In this document: positions 34,511 through 41,815 of the stretch, one piece after another
Layout: each line of letters starts with the position of its first letter
How positions within the stretch are numbered: position 1 is the stretch's first letter
Source of the DNA: Aldehydirespirator sp965116965
Lineage (GTDB): Bacteria; Actinomycetota; Acidimicrobiia; Acidimicrobiales; Aldehydirespiratoraceae
Length of the DNA: 64,000 bases
Assembly: GCA_965116965.1 (NCBI GenBank)
Contig: OZ220743.1
Span: 682,001-746,000 of the forward strand
Reading direction: 5' to 3'
The notes under the pieces: generated by a model
Seen by the model: the letters and a program-made list of their open reading frames with translations, nothing else
Databases searched by the model: none
Told to the model about the DNA's origin: nothing
Position numbers and translations under genes: made by a program

Positions 34511-34978
34511 CGGTCGGTCGGGCTTGTCGCCACTCCCCGGTCTGGTCGGTCGGTCGGGCTTGTCGCCACTCCCCGGTCTGGTCGGTCGGTCGGGCTTGTC
34601 GCCACTCCCCGGTCTGGTCGGTCGGTCGGGCTTGTCGCCACTCCCCGGTCTGGTCGGTCGGTCGGGCTTGTCGCCACTCCCCGGTCTGGTCGGTCGGTCG
34701 GGCTTGTCGCCACTCCCCGGTCTGGTCGGTCGGTCGGGCTTGTCGCCACTCCCCGGTCTGGTCGGTCGGTCGGGCTTGTCGCCACTCCCCGGTCTGGTCG
34801 GTCGGTCGGGCTTGTCGCCACTCCCCGGTCTGGTCGGTCGGTCGGGCTTGTCGCCACTCCCCGGTCTGGTCGGTCGGTCGGGCTTGTCGCCACTCCCCGG
34901 TCTGGTCGGTCGGTCGGGCTTGTCGCCACTCCCCGGTCTGGTCGGTCGGTCGGGCTTGTCGCCACTCCTCGGCTTGGC
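34511..34978. repeat. 36-bp minisatellite, 13 copies
   Basis: Thirteen head-to-tail copies of a 36-bp unit starting CGGTCGGTCGGGCTTGTCGC with no spacers; only the last copy varies. It fills the gap between the convergent FtsH-like and HNH genes. The unit has no stop codon in several frames, so long spurious frames run through it (VGRSGLSPLPGL or DRPDRGVATSPT repeats), but no start or family supports a protein. Confidence 0.92.
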
Positions 34979-35043
34979 CGGTCGTACCTCCGGAGTGGTC
35001 TGGTGCTGTGAGCGGCGCCTTTGGGTGGTTTCCGGCGCTTGCC

Positions 35044-36369
35044 TCAGGCCATAGCGAAGAGCGGTTCGCAGGTGGGGCTTGGCGGGCTGCCCGGTTCTGC
35101 GCGTGGTGGGGAGCGCCCTGGTGGGGGAGGGGGTGGGTCGGGGTCGTGTTGGGTGTCGGGCTTGCACAGCAGCGGCGCGTGGTCCGGAGCCCGCGCTGGT
35201 CCGTGGTGGATGCGGTCGGGTGGGTGGAGGGTGTGCCATCCGTCGGGGTTCTTGTGGATCCGCCAGTTGTCGTGGTGGATGCGGTGGTGGCAGCTCCAGC
35301 AGGCCGGCACGAGGTTGTCGAGTTTGGTGGGTCCGCCCCGCGACGCCGGTTCGATGTGGTGGCCTTGGCAGATTCCGGGGTTGGCGCCGCAGTGGAAGCA
35401 GCCGCCCCATTTGGCGATGAGCAACTGCCACTGGGATTCGGTGACGGTGCGGCGCGATTGGGTGCGCCAGATGGGTTTGCCGCAGCGGTCATAGACGACG
35501 CCGGTGAGCTTGGCGTTGCAGGAAAGCTGCTCGAGCACCGCGGTGGGGAGCCGTTCCCCGTCGGGGAGCTCCGCGATGAGCTCTCCGGTGGCGTCGTCGA
35601 CATGGGCGACTACGCAGATGTCGGCGAAGGGCTTGCCGCCGCCCAGATTCGTGGCAGAGGTGAGGTTGTAGAGGGCGTCGGCCATGCACTGGTCGAAGCT
35701 GCGCCGCTCGGAGCCGTGCTCGGCAGCCGCCTTATCGGCATCGTGGAGGCGGCTGGCTTCGGCGCGGAGCCGGTTGGCGATGCGGTTGCCGGTGACCGGG
35801 TCGAACTGGCCCCGCAGATGCACCATGCCGTCGTCATCGTCGTTCCAAATCCGCACACAGCGCCGGGCCCGTTGGCGCCTGTATTCGGACTCCCCGCCGT
35901 CGGTTTGGTGGTCTGCGGTCCAGCGGCGGGCCTCGCGGGCGAACTGCTCGGGCCGCATCGACTCTGCCTTGGCCAGCAACTCGCCGTCGGACTCCACCGC
36001 TTCTGTGCCTGCCCGCTCGATGGCGTCGGCGAGCCGCTTGGCGTTGGCCTGTGACACCCGCCCCGACTCCACCGCCTCTCGCACCGCGGGAACCGCCCCG
36101 AGCGTCTCGGCCGTCTTGACCTGGCTGTGAGCGTCACGCCGCGACAGCCCGGCTGTGTCCGCGAGCACCTGGGCGCCGCCGTCGCCGTGGCGTTCGGCTT
36201 GGGCGATGATGCGGGCCGCGCCGGCCTGGAACGCCGAACCGGCGGCCATGAACGCCTTGCACACCGCCAGCGCCTCACGCAACTCCACACACGACGCCGA
36301 GCCGTCATTGGCGTACGCCAGCATCTCGGTGGCGGCGGTCTCGGCCCGTCGGGCGCTATCGATCAGCAT
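35044..36369 (-). CDS. DUF222/13E12-type HNH endonuclease
   Basis: A 441-residue protein of the actinobacterial DUF222-HNH family. Residues 1-290 are the helical DUF222 part (AGLSRRDAHSQVKTAETLGA, RGQFDPVTGNRIANRLRAEA). The HNH domain near residues 320-375 has two CxxC pairs and HH: CFHCGANPGICQGHHIEPAS then LDNLVPACWSCHHRIHHDNW. Such genes are multicopy and mobile in actinobacteria; activity as a nuclease is expected, host role unknown. A proline-rich tail ends near the minisatellite. The promoter lies just upstream and may give a leaderless mRNA. Confidence 0.85.
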   Translation of the reverse strand: MLIDSARRAETAATEMLAYANDGSASCVELREALAVCKAFMAAGSAFQAGAARIIAQAERHGDGGAQVLADTAGLSRRDAHSQVKTAETLGAVPAVREAVESGRVSQANAKRLADAIERAGTEAVESDGELLAKAESMRPEQFAREARRWTADHQTDGGESEYRRQRARRCVRIWNDDDDGMVHLRGQFDPVTGNRIANRLRAEASRLHDADKAAAEHGSERRSFDQCMADALYNLTSATNLGGGKPFADICVVAHVDDATGELIAELPDGERLPTAVLEQLSCNAKLTGVVYDRCGKPIWRTQSRRTVTESQWQLLIAKWGGCFHCGANPGICQGHHIEPASRGGPTKLDNLVPACWSCHHRIHHDNWRIHKNPDGWHTLHPPDRIHHGPARAPDHAPLLCKPDTQHDPDPPPPPPGRSPPRAEPGSPPSPTCEPLFAMA

Positions 36370-36375
36370 GAAGAC

Positions 36376-36408
36376 AGTATCTCACACCGGTGTGACAACT
36401 GTCAAGTA
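36376..36408 (-). promoter_or_regulatory. Promoter with embedded operator of the HNH gene
   Basis: On the minus strand TTGACA (near 36400-36405) is followed after 18 bases by GATACT (near 36376-36381). The spacer holds the perfect palindrome TCACACCGGTGTGA (36382-36395). The start ATG at 36369 is only six bases after the -10 hexamer, so the transcript would start at or near the ATG. A repressor bound to the palindrome would block the polymerase. Confidence 0.6.
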
Positions 36409-36431
36409 ATTCTATGCTTATTGAGATATTT

Positions 36432-37133
36432 TTATTTCAGGAGTGACTGGACTTCGAGGACGGAGTCGACGGTGTGATCGGGGCGAGGCAGATCGCCCGG
36501 GAACTGGTGGCCTCGCCGGACCCACGCGGTCTTCATGCCGAAGCGCTTGGCTCCGTCGATGTCGGTGCGAGGGTTGTCCCCCACGAACATCACCCGCTCC
36601 GGCCGCCCCAGCCCGGTCGCGTCGAGGGCGTCGCGGAAGATCCTCAGGTCCGGCTTGGCGTAGCCGACCTCCTCCGAGACGATGATGAACGGCGCAATCT
36701 GGTCCAGGCTCAGCGCCCGGCACTTGTGGCGCTGCATCTGGCTCGGCCCGTTGGTCACGATTCCCCAGGGCACCTGCCGCTCATTCAGCTGGCCAAGGAA
36801 GCGGTTGACCTCCGGATCGGGCTTCATCCGCCGGTCCATAGAATCCTCGTACCATCCGGTCAGCGCGGCGATGTCGAGGCCGGTATCGGGCCACTCGCTC
36901 AGCCAGCGAGCGAACCGCCGTTCCCCCAGGTTGGGTACGTATTGCGTATGCGTAGCGGCGTGGAGTTCGTGGTTCCAAAGGATCATCCTCGCCACTGCGT
37001 CAGCGCGTGCGACCGACGTCGTTGGACGAACGTGCTGTTCGTAGAACTCGGAGGCGACCCCGGCGAAGGCTCTGTCGAAGTCGAAGAGCGTGTTGTCCAA
37101 GTCGAACACCAGGCCGTCAATGGTGAAGTCCAC
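36432..37133 (-). CDS. HAD-superfamily hydrolase
   Basis: A 233-residue HAD phosphatase. Motif I is VFDLDNTLFD (residues 9-18, nucleophile and acid Asp), motif II is WGIVTNGP near residue 123, motif III lysine lies in VGYAKPDLRIF near 155 and motif IV is FVGDNPRTDIDGAKRFGM near 180. The cap domain is helical (type C1). Substrate unknown; may act on nucleotides or sugar phosphates. ATG 37133 fits family length. Divergent from the SRPBCC gene. Confidence 0.85.
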   Translation of the reverse strand: MDFTIDGLVFDLDNTLFDFDRAFAGVASEFYEQHVRPTTSVARADAVARMILWNHELHAATHTQYVPNLGERRFARWLSEWPDTGLDIAALTGWYEDSMDRRMKPDPEVNRFLGQLNERQVPWGIVTNGPSQMQRHKCRALSLDQIAPFIIVSEEVGYAKPDLRIFRDALDATGLGRPERVMFVGDNPRTDIDGAKRFGMKTAWVRRGHQFPGDLPRPDHTVDSVLEVQSLLK

Positions 37134-37183
37134 GGGTCTGTTCTACTCCTGCGGGGGCGCGGCGCGGGCTACGTTGAGGGGCG

Positions 37184-37744
37184 GTGCTGGCGGCGGAGGG
37201 TTCGGTGCAGGTGGCGGCCACCCCGCGGGAGGTGCTGGAGTTCGTTTGCGACCTGCGGGTCTACATGCTGCTCGACGGCAAGATCGTCAACGTGTACGAG
37301 GAACCGTCGATCGACTCCGACGGCAACGGCTTCGCAGTCATCCGGGGGTCGGTGCGGGGTATCCGCAGTCCCAAGCAGCGGCTGGCGGTGAGGCTCGACC
37401 GGTGGTGGTCGGTCACCTTCGAGAGCGCCGGCCCCTGGCTGACCGACCGTCTGATGTGGTTCCGGGGAGGCTTCGTGGCCCAGCCGTCCCATGGCGGGTC
37501 GTGGGTCACGCACTCCTACCGCTTCCGGTTCAAGGGTCCGCTCGGACCGCTGTTCGAGCTCTATCTTCGCGGCTGGCTCGACCGGGACGTCCAGGACGAG
37601 CTCCAGCGGATCAAGGCCTACTTCGACCGGCGGGCCGCCGGGCTACCGCCGCTCCAGCCCGCCCCCCTGCGACCCGCCCGCACCAAGAACCGGCAGACCC
37701 GGGCCGGCGCCTGGAGGGACTTCATCGGCGGGGGCGGGGTGTAG
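37184..37744 (+). CDS. SRPBCC (START/polyketide cyclase-like) protein
   Basis: A 186-residue protein beginning with GTG 37184. EGSVQVAATPREVLEFVCDL at the N-terminus and the alternating strands WVTHSYRFRFKGPLGPLFEL then YLRGWLDRDVQDELQRIKAY at the C-terminus match the SRPBCC hydrophobic-pocket fold. It probably binds a lipid or other hydrophobic ligand. The tail is basic and Pro-rich. No enzymatic motif is visible. Confidence 0.7.
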   Translation: MLAAEGSVQVAATPREVLEFVCDLRVYMLLDGKIVNVYEEPSIDSDGNGFAVIRGSVRGIRSPKQRLAVRLDRWWSVTFESAGPWLTDRLMWFRGGFVAQPSHGGSWVTHSYRFRFKGPLGPLFELYLRGWLDRDVQDELQRIKAYFDRRAAGLPPLQPAPLRPARTKNRQTRAGAWRDFIGGGGV

Positions 37745-37858
37745 CCGGCCGGTCGGCGCGGCGCGACGGTCAGGGGTTGCGCCGATACACCGCCCGAGAG
37801 AACCACCCGAATTGGGCGGCCGGTCGGCGCGGCGCGACGGTCAGGGGTTGCGCCTCTC
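37745..37858. repeat. 38-bp direct repeat in intergenic region
   Basis: CGGCCGGTCGGCGCGGCGCG plus ACGGTCAGGGGTTGCGCC occurs at 37746 and again at 37819 (period 73 bp). The part between holds CGCCCGAGAG, which is inverted in CTCTCGCTCGGG right after the second copy. It separates convergent genes and may help terminate them. Confidence 0.7.
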
Positions 37859-37868
37859 GCTCGGGCTC

Positions 37869-38840
37869 TCAGGCGCTGGTGCCGAAGTTGTGGCGCAGCA
37901 CCATTCCGGCTTCGGCGATGGCGCCCAGGTCGGTGGCGTCGTGCATGTTGAAGATCAGCCCGTCGAGCCCGGCGTCGAACAGGGCGGCCACCTGCTCGCA
38001 CACTTGATCTCGGTCGCCCTCGGTGACGTAGCTCCGGTACGTGTCCATGCTCATGTTGCGCCTGGACCGCAGCTCGGCCCCGAGACGGGCCGCTTCGGCT
38101 GCGGTGTCGGCCATGATCAGCGCGCCCAGCCGGGTCTTGGAGATCTCGGCCGGGTCGCGGCCGGCTCGCTCGCAGTGGGACTCGAGCACGTTCAGCTTGT
38201 GGCGGATCTCGGCCGGGTCGCCGAAGATGTTGCAGGCGTCGGCGTCGCGGGCCGCGATGGCCAGGGTGCGCCGCTCGCCGCCCCCGCCGACGAGTATGGG
38301 CGGCCCGCCTGGTGTGAGCGGCCGGGGCCGGTTGAAGGCTCCGTCGATGCGGTGGCGCTCGCCCGTCACCGTGGCCGGCCCTCCGCCGAACATGGCCCGG
38401 CAGATCTGCACGGCGTCCTCCAACCGGTGCATGCGCTCGTCCACCGGCAGGAACTCGTAGCCGTAGGCGACGTGCTCGGCCTCGAACCACGCCGCGCCGA
38501 TGCCGAGCACCGCCCGCCCGCCCGACACGATGTCGAGGGTGGTGACCGTCTTGGCCAGGAGCGCGGGGTTGCGGTAGGTGACGCCGGTCACCAGCGCGCC
38601 GAGCCGCGCGGTGCGGGTCCAGGGGGCCAGCGCGGCCAGCAGGGTGTAGGGCTCCAGCATGGGTTCGTGGGCCGGGCCCATGGGCGGGATCTGGTGGAAG
38701 TGGTCCATCACCCACAGGGAGTCGAACCCGCTGTTCTCGGCGGTGGTCGCAGCCGCGCAGACCGCGCTGAACATGTCGGAGTCGTCCACGCCGGGGTAGC
38801 TGAAGCTGGGAATGTTGAACCCGAACCGGGTAAGCGTCAT
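37869..38840 (-). CDS. LLM-class F420-dependent oxidoreductase
   Basis: A 323-residue TIM-barrel luciferase-like enzyme. RFGFNIPSFSYPGVDDSDMF opens it, WVMDHFHQ near residue 44, VTGVTYRNPALLAKTVTTLD near 88 and GRAVLGIGAAWFEAEHVAYG near 112 are F420-binding family motifs, followed by PILVGGGGERRTLAIAARDA near 182. It probably transfers hydride between F420H2 and an unknown substrate. ATG 38840 is the standard start. Confidence 0.88.
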   Translation of the reverse strand: MTLTRFGFNIPSFSYPGVDDSDMFSAVCAAATTAENSGFDSLWVMDHFHQIPPMGPAHEPMLEPYTLLAALAPWTRTARLGALVTGVTYRNPALLAKTVTTLDIVSGGRAVLGIGAAWFEAEHVAYGYEFLPVDERMHRLEDAVQICRAMFGGGPATVTGERHRIDGAFNRPRPLTPGGPPILVGGGGERRTLAIAARDADACNIFGDPAEIRHKLNVLESHCERAGRDPAEISKTRLGALIMADTAAEAARLGAELRSRRNMSMDTYRSYVTEGDRDQVCEQVAALFDAGLDGLIFNMHDATDLGAIAEAGMVLRHNFGTSA

Positions 38841-38886
38841 GATTCCTGTATACCGCATCCACAACGACGCCCGAGCGGATCCGGCC

Positions 38887-39033
38887 AGAGGCCGAGCGAA
38901 GAAGGAGCGATTCATGAGAATCTTCGCGGGGAGCCGAGCGAGGCCGTGGCCCGAGCGGCCCGTGAGCGCAGCGAACAAGAGCGGGAGTGACACCGCCGCG
39001 ACGCGACAGGCTCTCACCCGCTTGCACATTCTG
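38887..39033 (+). repeat. Dispersed repeat, copy 6
   Basis: Starts AGAGGCCGAGCG, carries CGAGGCCGTGGCCCGAGCGG and the core TGAGCGCAGCGAACAAGAGC, and ends CGACGCGACAGGCTCTCACC next to the GTG start of the following gene. It occupies the whole gap between divergent genes, so the next gene must use a promoter within or beside the repeat. Confidence 0.75.
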
Positions 39034-39035
39034 CC

Positions 39036-40046
39036 GTGACGACCGCTCCGCAGAAACTCGATCAGCTCCCCACCCCGAGCCTGGTGGTGGAGCGCCGCCT
39101 CTTCGACGCCAACGTGGCCACCATGTCGGCGGCCTGGCCCGGCTCGTCGCTGCGTCCCCATGTGAAGGCGTTCAAGTCCACCGCCATCGCCCGGGTCCTC
39201 GCCGGCGCGGGCCATGAGAACTTCTGCGCGGCCACCGTCCGGGAGATGGAGGGCCTGGCCGGGGCCGGACTCGGGCGCGACCTGCTGCTGGCCAACGAGG
39301 TGCTGGACGCCTCGCGCCTGGGACGGCTCGTCGATGCCGGTCACCGGGTCACGGTGGCCGTCGACTCGGACGCCACCATCGCCGCGGCGGCCGCGGGCGG
39401 CGTGACCGAGGTGCTCATCGACGTGAACGTGGGGCTGATGCGCTGCGGGTGCGAGGTGGCCGACGCCGGGCGTCTCGCCGATGCGGCCCGGGCAGCCGGG
39501 CTCGTGGTACGGGGCGTGATGGGCTACGAGGGGCACCTGATGATGGTCGACGGTGCCCGCAAGCCCGCCGCGGTGCGGGCCTCGATGGAGCTGCTGGTGG
39601 AGGCCCACGCCCTGGTGGGCGGCGACGTGATCTCTGGTGGGGGCACCGGCACCTATGCGGTCAACCGGTGGGTCACCGAGCTTCAGGCCGGCTCGTACTG
39701 CCTGCTCGACACCGACTACGCCCGCCTCGAGACCCCGTTCCGTGTCGCGGTGTCGGTGCTGGCCACCGTGGTGTCGGTCAGCTCCAGGGGTTGGGCGGTG
39801 GCCGATGCCGGCCTCAAGGCGTTCGGCATGGACCACGGCCCGCCGTCATGGCCCGGCGGCGAGGTGGTGTTCGTGTCCGACGAGCACACCACCCTGGTCG
39901 GGAAGGACGGCTCGCTGCGGGTCGGCGACCGGGTCCGGCTGCTTCCCGGGCATCTCGATCCGACCGTGGCCCGCCACGAGCGGTACTGGGTGGTCGACGG
40001 CGACGACGTGGTCGACTGCTGGCCGATCGACCTGCGCCACTGGTAG
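39036..40046 (+). CDS. D-threonine aldolase / alanine racemase N-terminal family protein
   Basis: A 336-residue PLP enzyme of the D-threonine aldolase-D-serine dehydratase (DSD1) group. LDQLPTPSLVVERRLFDANV starts it; LRPHVKAFKSTAIARV near residue 42 carries the PLP lysine; LIDVNVGLMRCG near 125, SGGGTGTY near 192 and the C-terminal metal-site pattern VSDEHTTL / GDRVRLLPGHLDPT are characteristic. The usual histidine-cysteine metal pair (GHCxPT) reads GHLDPT here, so the metal site is altered. Predicted to act on a D-amino acid or 3-hydroxy-amino acid. GTG 39036 start. Confidence 0.8.
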   Translation: MTTAPQKLDQLPTPSLVVERRLFDANVATMSAAWPGSSLRPHVKAFKSTAIARVLAGAGHENFCAATVREMEGLAGAGLGRDLLLANEVLDASRLGRLVDAGHRVTVAVDSDATIAAAAAGGVTEVLIDVNVGLMRCGCEVADAGRLADAARAAGLVVRGVMGYEGHLMMVDGARKPAAVRASMELLVEAHALVGGDVISGGGTGTYAVNRWVTELQAGSYCLLDTDYARLETPFRVAVSVLATVVSVSSRGWAVADAGLKAFGMDHGPPSWPGGEVVFVSDEHTTLVGKDGSLRVGDRVRLLPGHLDPTVARHERYWVVDGDDVVDCWPIDLRHW

Positions 40047-40054
40047 CGGCCGTG

Positions 40055-40360
40055 TCACCCGCAACTTCCCGGCGATTCTCGCCCACCGCGGTCATCCGCG
40101 GCGGGCGAGTTCTCGGGCGCCCCGGTGGTGGGTGTTTCCGATGCGGGCGCCCCGGTGGTGGGTTGGGCGTCTTCGATCGAAGCGAGGATCTGTTCGAGAG
40201 TGCTCAGGGCCTCGGGGCTGTGAGACGACGGCAGCGTGTCGATGTCGACCGGGTCGCGCTTCTGCAACTCCTCGATGAGATCGACGTCCCCCGAGACGTC
40301 CTCCGCGGCGCCCTCCGCGGCGTCGTCGCGGTCGTTGTCCGGTTGTGCGTCAGCAGTCAT
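40055..40360 (-). CDS. Small acidic protein downstream of sigma factor
   Basis: A 101-residue acidic protein from ATG 40360. Features: DDAAEGAAEDVSGDVDLIEE, a helical segment SPEALSTLEQILASIEDA, and a C-terminal low-complexity region with two PTTGAP units encoded by a direct DNA repeat. It starts about 52 bases after the ECF sigma stop, in the place where an anti-sigma factor is normally found, but it has no zinc (HxxxCxxC) motif or membrane helix. Role as a sigma regulator is inference only. Confidence 0.5.
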   Translation of the reverse strand: MTADAQPDNDRDDAAEGAAEDVSGDVDLIEELQKRDPVDIDTLPSSHSPEALSTLEQILASIEDAQPTTGAPASETPTTGAPENSPAADDRGGRESPGSCG

Positions 40361-40412
40361 GTCTCCTGCCCGCGGTCTCTTCCATGGCCAAATGCCCCCC
40401 GTCGGTGTCGGT

Positions 40413-40958
40413 TCAGCGGTTGCAGTCCTCAGTGAGCCTGTCGATCCGGTCGGCGAGACGCTTGCGGGCCCGGTGGACCCGGATGGCGACTGCGTTGGGT
40501 GTGATGCCCATGGCGTGTGCGATCTCGGCATGCGACAACTCCTCCCACGCCACCAGCATCAAGAGTTCACGGTCTTGTTCGCGCAGCTCGCGCATGGCGG
40601 GGAGCAGCGCGTCGGCACGGTCCGAGACGTCGGCCCAGCCGTCGGTCCAGAGAGGACGGGTCGTGCCGCGCAGCTTGCCGTTGAGTGCGGTGCGGCGCCG
40701 GGCGGACCGGGCCGCGGTGAGGATCGTGTTGCGGGCCACTCCGAAGAGCCAGGCCCGCTCGAAGCCTTCGGGGATCTCGTCCCGCCGGCGCCAGGCCACC
40801 AAGAAGGTGTCGGCGACCACTTCGTCGGCTGTCTGTTCATCCACACGTCTCCTGGCGTAAGCCAACAGCATCCGGTAGCTGTCGTGATAGAGGCTGGTAA
40901 ACCAATCCCTGTCTCGGCTGCTTGGCTTCTCGACGCCCATCAATGCTTGCTTGTCCAC
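40413..40958 (-). CDS. ECF-type RNA polymerase sigma factor
   Basis: About 181 residues from GTG 40958, which has AGGAAG upstream; the open frame reaches 41057. Sigma region 2 is LLAYARRRVDEQTADEVVAD then TFLVAWRRRDEIP (near residues 35-70), and region 4 is ALLPAMRELREQDRELLMLV then LSHAEIAHAMGITPNAVAIR (near 125-170). It directs RNA polymerase to a stress or envelope regulon. The duplicated 36-bp block lies just upstream. The next gene encodes a small acidic protein rather than a classical anti-sigma. Confidence 0.85.
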   Translation of the reverse strand: MDKQALMGVEKPSSRDRDWFTSLYHDSYRMLLAYARRRVDEQTADEVVADTFLVAWRRRDEIPEGFERAWLFGVARNTILTAARSARRRTALNGKLRGTTRPLWTDGWADVSDRADALLPAMRELREQDRELLMLVAWEELSHAEIAHAMGITPNAVAIRVHRARKRLADRIDRLTEDCNR

Positions 40959-40964
40959 CTTCCT

Positions 40965-41073
40965 CTCTTCCTTTCTCCCCCCATTCGCGGCAGATGCGCC
41001 CGACGTCTGCTCAGATGGCCCGCGCCCGGCCCTCCCACTCTTCCTTTCTCCCCCCATTCGCGGCAGATGCGCC
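40965..41073. repeat. 36-bp direct repeat upstream of the sigma gene
   Basis: CTCTTCCTTTCTCCCCCCAT plus TCGCGGCAGATGCGCC occurs at 40965-41000 and 41038-41073 (period 73 bp). On the minus strand each copy carries the purine-rich GGGGGGAGAAAGGAAGAG that can serve as a ribosome-binding region, so the sigma leader is duplicated. No gene is seen from 41074 to 41274. Confidence 0.75.
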
Positions 41074-41274
41074 GGCTATTGGCGCACCTGGTCGAGGCTT
41101 TGCGAAGGGTTTCCGCGTGCCCCCAGTCGAGGCATTCGGGCCGCGGTGTTCGCCCGGCTCCCGGAAGCAACGTCGAGAGGGGCGTGTGTCTTGCGTGCCC
41201 TCAGTCTTTCTGCTTGTCGACCCTCTGTAAACGTGCCATCGGTCACACCGCGAAACGCCGGCGCGGCCCGGCTG

Positions 41275-41625
41275 TCAGTCGTTCAGCGGCAGGGCAGTGA
41301 CGTCTGCTGGGTCGTGCTCGACGGCGTCGTGCCGGCGGCCGCCGGTGATCAGCGACCTCTTGACCGCTTTGGCCGCCAGTTCCTCCAGGTCGTCGCGGCG
41401 CGGGTCGGTGAGGTAGGCGTCGACCGCGTCGGTGTCCGGGAACGACAGCACCAGCACCGCGTCGGGGCGGCCCGGCCCTCCCTCCACCTCGCTGGCTCGT
41501 CGCTCGGCCCGGCCGCCGTGGCTGGCCGCCAGCTTGAGCAGCCGGTTGATGTATCGCTCGAACTGGCGCTTCGATCTGCCCCGCCAGAGGCGCAAGGTCA
41601 GCTCAATCCGGGTCTGGCCGCTCAC
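41275..41625 (-). CDS. Small conserved protein, ferredoxin-like fold likely
   Basis: A 116-residue soluble protein (MSGQTRIELTLRLWRGRSKR at the start; AVLVLSFPDTDAVDAYLTDP, then DDLEELAAKAVKRSLITGGR). The pattern strand-helix-strand with FPDTDAVDAYLTDPRRDDL is like DUF1330/Dabb-type dimeric alpha-beta barrel proteins, but no match is certain. Stands alone between the sigma region and a dispersed repeat. Confidence 0.6.
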   Translation of the reverse strand: MSGQTRIELTLRLWRGRSKRQFERYINRLLKLAASHGGRAERRASEVEGGPGRPDAVLVLSFPDTDAVDAYLTDPRRDDLEELAAKAVKRSLITGGRRHDAVEHDPADVTALPLND

Positions 41626-41673
41626 AACGTGATTGTAGGTCGGGCCTCCGACACGGTTTCGGCGCTCGGCTTA

Positions 41674-41815
41674 GAACGTGCGCGGGCAGGTGCAAGCCCG
41701 TCGCGTCGGGACGGGGTGTTTCCCGCTCTTGTTCGCTGCGACCTGAGGGCCGCTCGGGCCACGGCCTCGCCCGTATGGACCGGATTCGCTCGCCTGCCCG
41801 CTCGGCCTCTTACCG
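41674..41815 (-). repeat. Dispersed repeat, copy 7 (inverted)
   Basis: On the plus strand it reads CCCGCTCTTGTTCGCTGCGA, CCTGAGGGCCGCTCGGGCCA and CCCGTATGGACCGGATTCGC, ending CTCGGCCTCTTACC at the stop of the F420-hydrogenase-like gene. As elsewhere, the GAGGCC end touches the stop codon of the preceding gene, here on the minus strand. Confidence 0.75.

Noticed and set aside
34423..36054. Long plus-strand frames through the 36-bp minisatellite (VGRSGLSPLPGL repeats) as a repeat protein
   Set aside because: All follow from a stop-free repeat unit; no credible start, family or ribosome-binding site, and they run antisense to the HNH gene.
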